A stretch of DNA of 7,045 nt, taken from positions 1-7,045 of the forward strand of contig CAYWTX010000462.1 of assembly GCA_964461295.1 (NCBI GenBank), written 5' to 3'. Position numbers and translations under genes: made by a program. This document shows positions 5,806 through 7,045 of the stretch, piece by piece. The notes below the pieces were generated by a model. The model was not told the DNA's origin, did no database searches, and saw nothing but the letters and a program-made list of their open reading frames with translations. Origin of the DNA: CAYWTX01 sp964461295 (lineage in GTDB: Bacteria > Planctomycetota > Phycisphaerae > SM23-33). The stretch's first letter is position 1. Every line of letters starts with the position of its first letter.

Positions 5806-6826
5806 GGGCCGCGAGCCTCTTTTCCAGTTGTGCAACCCGCTTCAGCAGGTCGGGCAGCTTCCGCATCGAAAGATGAATCCGAATGCTTTCCGTGACCGGC
5901 AAGGCATACATGCCGGTATACGGTCCGGCGACGTCGATGTCATGGAGCGCGACGGCCCTGGCGCCGAGTTGCACGCCGTCGGCCAGATTCACGTGATCGC
6001 CGACGCCCGCATGTCCGCCCAGCACCACGTACTTGCCCAATTTCGCGCTGCCGGCGATGCCCACCTGCCCGGCCAGGATGGCGCCGGGCCCGATGCGGCA
6101 ATTGTGGGCGATCTGCACGAGGTTGTCCACCCTGGCGCCGGCGCCGATTCGCGTCTCGCCGATCTTCGCGCGGTCCACGCACGTGCAGGCGTCCAGTTCC
6201 ACGTCGTCCTCGAGCACCACGATGCCCGTGTGCGGCCAGCGCCTGTGCACCCCGCGAACCGTGCGGAAGCCGAAGCCGTCGTAGCCGATCACGCTGTTGG
6301 GGCCGACGCGGCACCGCCGCCCGATGCGGCACCCGTGCTTCACCACCACGCCCTCGTGCAGGATGCTGTCGGGGCCGATCTGGACCCCGCGGCCGAGCGA
6401 GACGTTCGCGCACAGCACGGTCCGCTCGCCGACGATCACGCCGGCGGCGATCACCACGCCCGGGCCGAGGGCTGCGCCGGCGCCCAACTTGGCGTCCGGG
6501 GCGACGACGGCCGAGGGATGCACCCCCGGCGGAGGCAGGTCCGGTTCGGCCGCCAGGCGGCCCAGAAGGGCGTACAGGGCGTCGTCCATGCTGGCGACGC
6601 GGATGAGGGTCTTGCCGTCACAGGCGGGCGCGTCGGCGGCGACGATGGCGGCCGCGGCCTTGGACGCCCCCAGGCCGGCGGCGTGTCTGGCGTCGGCGAA
6701 AGTGAGGTCGGCCGGCCCGGCCTGGTCCAGGGCGGCCAGGCCCCGGAGGGCGAGCGTGGCGTCGCCCTCGACGGAGCCGCCGACCCATTCGGCGACGGTC
6801 TGCACTGTCATGGCTTGCTGTGGCAT
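5783..6826 (-). CDS. lpxD: UDP-3-O-(3-hydroxyacyl)glucosamine N-acyltransferase (LpxD)
   Basis: 347 residues (E. coli LpxD has 341). It N-acylates UDP-3-O-acyl-glucosamine from 3-hydroxyacyl-ACP in the cytoplasm, the third step of lipid A synthesis. The N-terminal uridine-binding domain (about 1-100: VAEWVGGSVEGD, ADLTFAD) leads into the hexapeptide left-handed beta-helix (about 102-300: VHPSAVVAPDAKLG onward), with GYDGFGFR at 181-188. The catalytic H241 lies in VQIAHN (E. coli H239) and H278 matches E. coli H276. The C-terminal helix (about 321-342) is of the usual LpxD kind. The first of two close in-frame ATGs (6826, 6811) is given; the second begins MTVQTVAEW and fits the family start equally well. 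Neither has a clear Shine-Dalgarno sequence. It is the first gene of the operon. Bam/Skp genes, often upstream of lpxD, are not seen here. Confidence 0.96.
   Translation of the reverse strand: MPQQAMTVQTVAEWVGGSVEGDATLALRGLAALDQAGPADLTFADARHAAGLGASKAAAAIVAADAPACDGKTLIRVASMDDALYALLGRLAAEPDLPPPGVHPSAVVAPDAKLGAGAALGPGVVIAAGVIVGERTVLCANVSLGRGVQIGPDSILHEGVVVKHGCRIGRRCRVGPNSVIGYDGFGFRTVRGVHRRWPHTGIVVLEDDVELDACTCVDRAKIGETRIGAGARVDNLVQIAHNCRIGPGAILAGQVGIAGSAKLGKYVVLGGHAGVGDHVNLADGVQLGARAVALHDIDVAGPYTGMYALPVTESIRIHLSMRKLPDLLKRVAQLEKRLAALESPENH
5816..5823 (-). promoter_or_regulatory. Ribosome binding site that decides the TTG start of lpxC-fabZ
   Basis: AAAAGAGG on the minus strand ends 10 nt before the TTG at 5805-5803 and lies inside the 3' end of lpxD. 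No ATG or GTG is available near the start of the LpxC domain, so a TTG must be used; this site favours the one at 5805 over 5835. Confidence 0.5.
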
Positions 6827-6837
6827 TGGCAGGGGTA

Positions 6838-6866
6838 ATAGTACCGAGAGGAGCGATGCGTGTCGA
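6838..6866 (-). promoter_or_regulatory. Candidate sigma-70-type promoter of the lipid A operon
   Basis: On the minus strand TCGACA (6866-6861, 5 of 6 to TTGACA) and TACTAT (6843-6838, 4 of 6 to TATAAT) are separated by exactly 17 nt. Transcription would begin near 6831. That leaves only about 4 nt before the ATG at 6826, or about 20 nt before the ATG at 6811, consistent with the absence of a Shine-Dalgarno sequence. Planctomycete promoters are poorly known, so this is a pattern match only. Confidence 0.4.
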
Positions 6867-6901
6867 GGGTCGGGTGTCCAATGGGCGAAACGGGTCGGCA
6901 T

Positions 6902-7045
6902 CTGGAAGGGACGGAGGGTATCGACACGGCGTGCGCGCCTGGAAGGGACGGAGGGTATCGACACGGCGTGCGCACCTGGAAGGGACCGAGGGTATCGACA
7001 CGGCGTGCGCACCTGGAAGGGACGGAGGGTATCGACACGGCGTGC
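6902..7045. repeat. 37-bp tandem repeat array, 3.9 copies, continuing past the window
   Basis: Units begin at 6902, 6939, 6976 and 7013 with no spacers; the last is cut by the window end after 33 bases. The shared core is GGGTATCGACACGGCGTGC. Only two positions vary: unit 1 ends GCGCGC where units 2 and 3 end GCGCAC, and unit 3 has GGGACCGAG in place of GGGACGGAG. Each unit holds a 9-nt imperfect palindrome, CACG-G-CGTG (first copy at 6925-6933). The array is stop-free in all six frames, which creates false long frames upstream of lpxD. It lies 35 bp upstream of the candidate -35 box. Near-identity suggests recent expansion or active homogenisation. Function is unknown: a minisatellite, or a cluster of protein-binding sites. 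Confidence 0.95.

Noticed and set aside
4465..6838. Long plus-strand open frames opposite lpxC-fabZ and lpxD
   Set aside because: They are antisense shadows typical of GC-rich DNA. Their translations are low-complexity Ala/Gly/His/Asp-rich with no domain, whereas the minus strand encodes intact enzymes.
6902..7045. CRISPR array
   Set aside because: The 37-bp units abut directly with no unique spacers; it is a simple tandem array.
6827..7045. N-terminal extension of LpxD through the tandem repeat (open frames from 7012, 7001 and 7038)
   Set aside because: The 37-bp unit has no stops and shifts frame with each copy, so open frames are expected by composition. LpxD family proteins begin near the ATG at 6826 or 6811.

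Overview
The window is GC-rich bacterial DNA. A run of lipid A (outer-membrane endotoxin) genes on the minus strand takes up about three quarters of it. A secreted dockerin/PEP-CTERM protein and a small unknown gene lie on the plus strand at the left end. The combination of a fused LpxC-FabZ, a PEP-CTERM sorting signal and a dockerin-type calcium-binding pair suggests Planctomycetota, perhaps a Phycisphaerae-like lineage, or another PVC-group bacterium. This is inferred from gene content only.

Layout: 1-941 (+) is the 3' part of a gene that enters from outside the window. It encodes a probable galactose-binding-like domain, two dockerin calcium loops and a C-terminal PEP-CTERM anchor. 942-1081 is a short gap with a hairpin and a weak promoter candidate. 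1082-1549 (+) is a 155-residue protein of unknown function. 1550-1752 separates convergent genes and holds GC-rich hairpins and a short tandem repeat. From 6826 down to 1753 (-) run lpxD, lpxC-fabZ, an LpxA-family paralogue, lpxA and a Gfo/Idh/MocA oxidoreductase. Upstream of lpxD lie a candidate promoter (6838-6866) and a near-perfect 37-bp tandem array (6902-7045) that runs off the window edge.

The five minus-strand genes are very tightly packed: a 23-nt overlap, an 11-nt gap and two ATGA overlaps. They probably form one translationally coupled operon. LpxA acylates UDP-GlcNAc at O-3, LpxC deacetylates the product, and LpxD N-acylates it. FabZ acts in making the hydroxyacyl-ACP pool and its 3-hydroxyacyl-ACP substrate is shared with LpxA and LpxD. 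The oxidoreductase may act on a nucleotide sugar of the same pathway. No lpxB or lpxH is present here.

The most unusual point is the pair of adjacent LpxA-family genes. One (2799-3692) keeps every active-site histidine of E. coli LpxA but has a divergent C-terminal segment. The other (3689-4483) has a more standard LpxA C-terminus but has lost all five of those histidines, including the catalytic base. The second point of interest is the 37-bp array beside the lpxD promoter.
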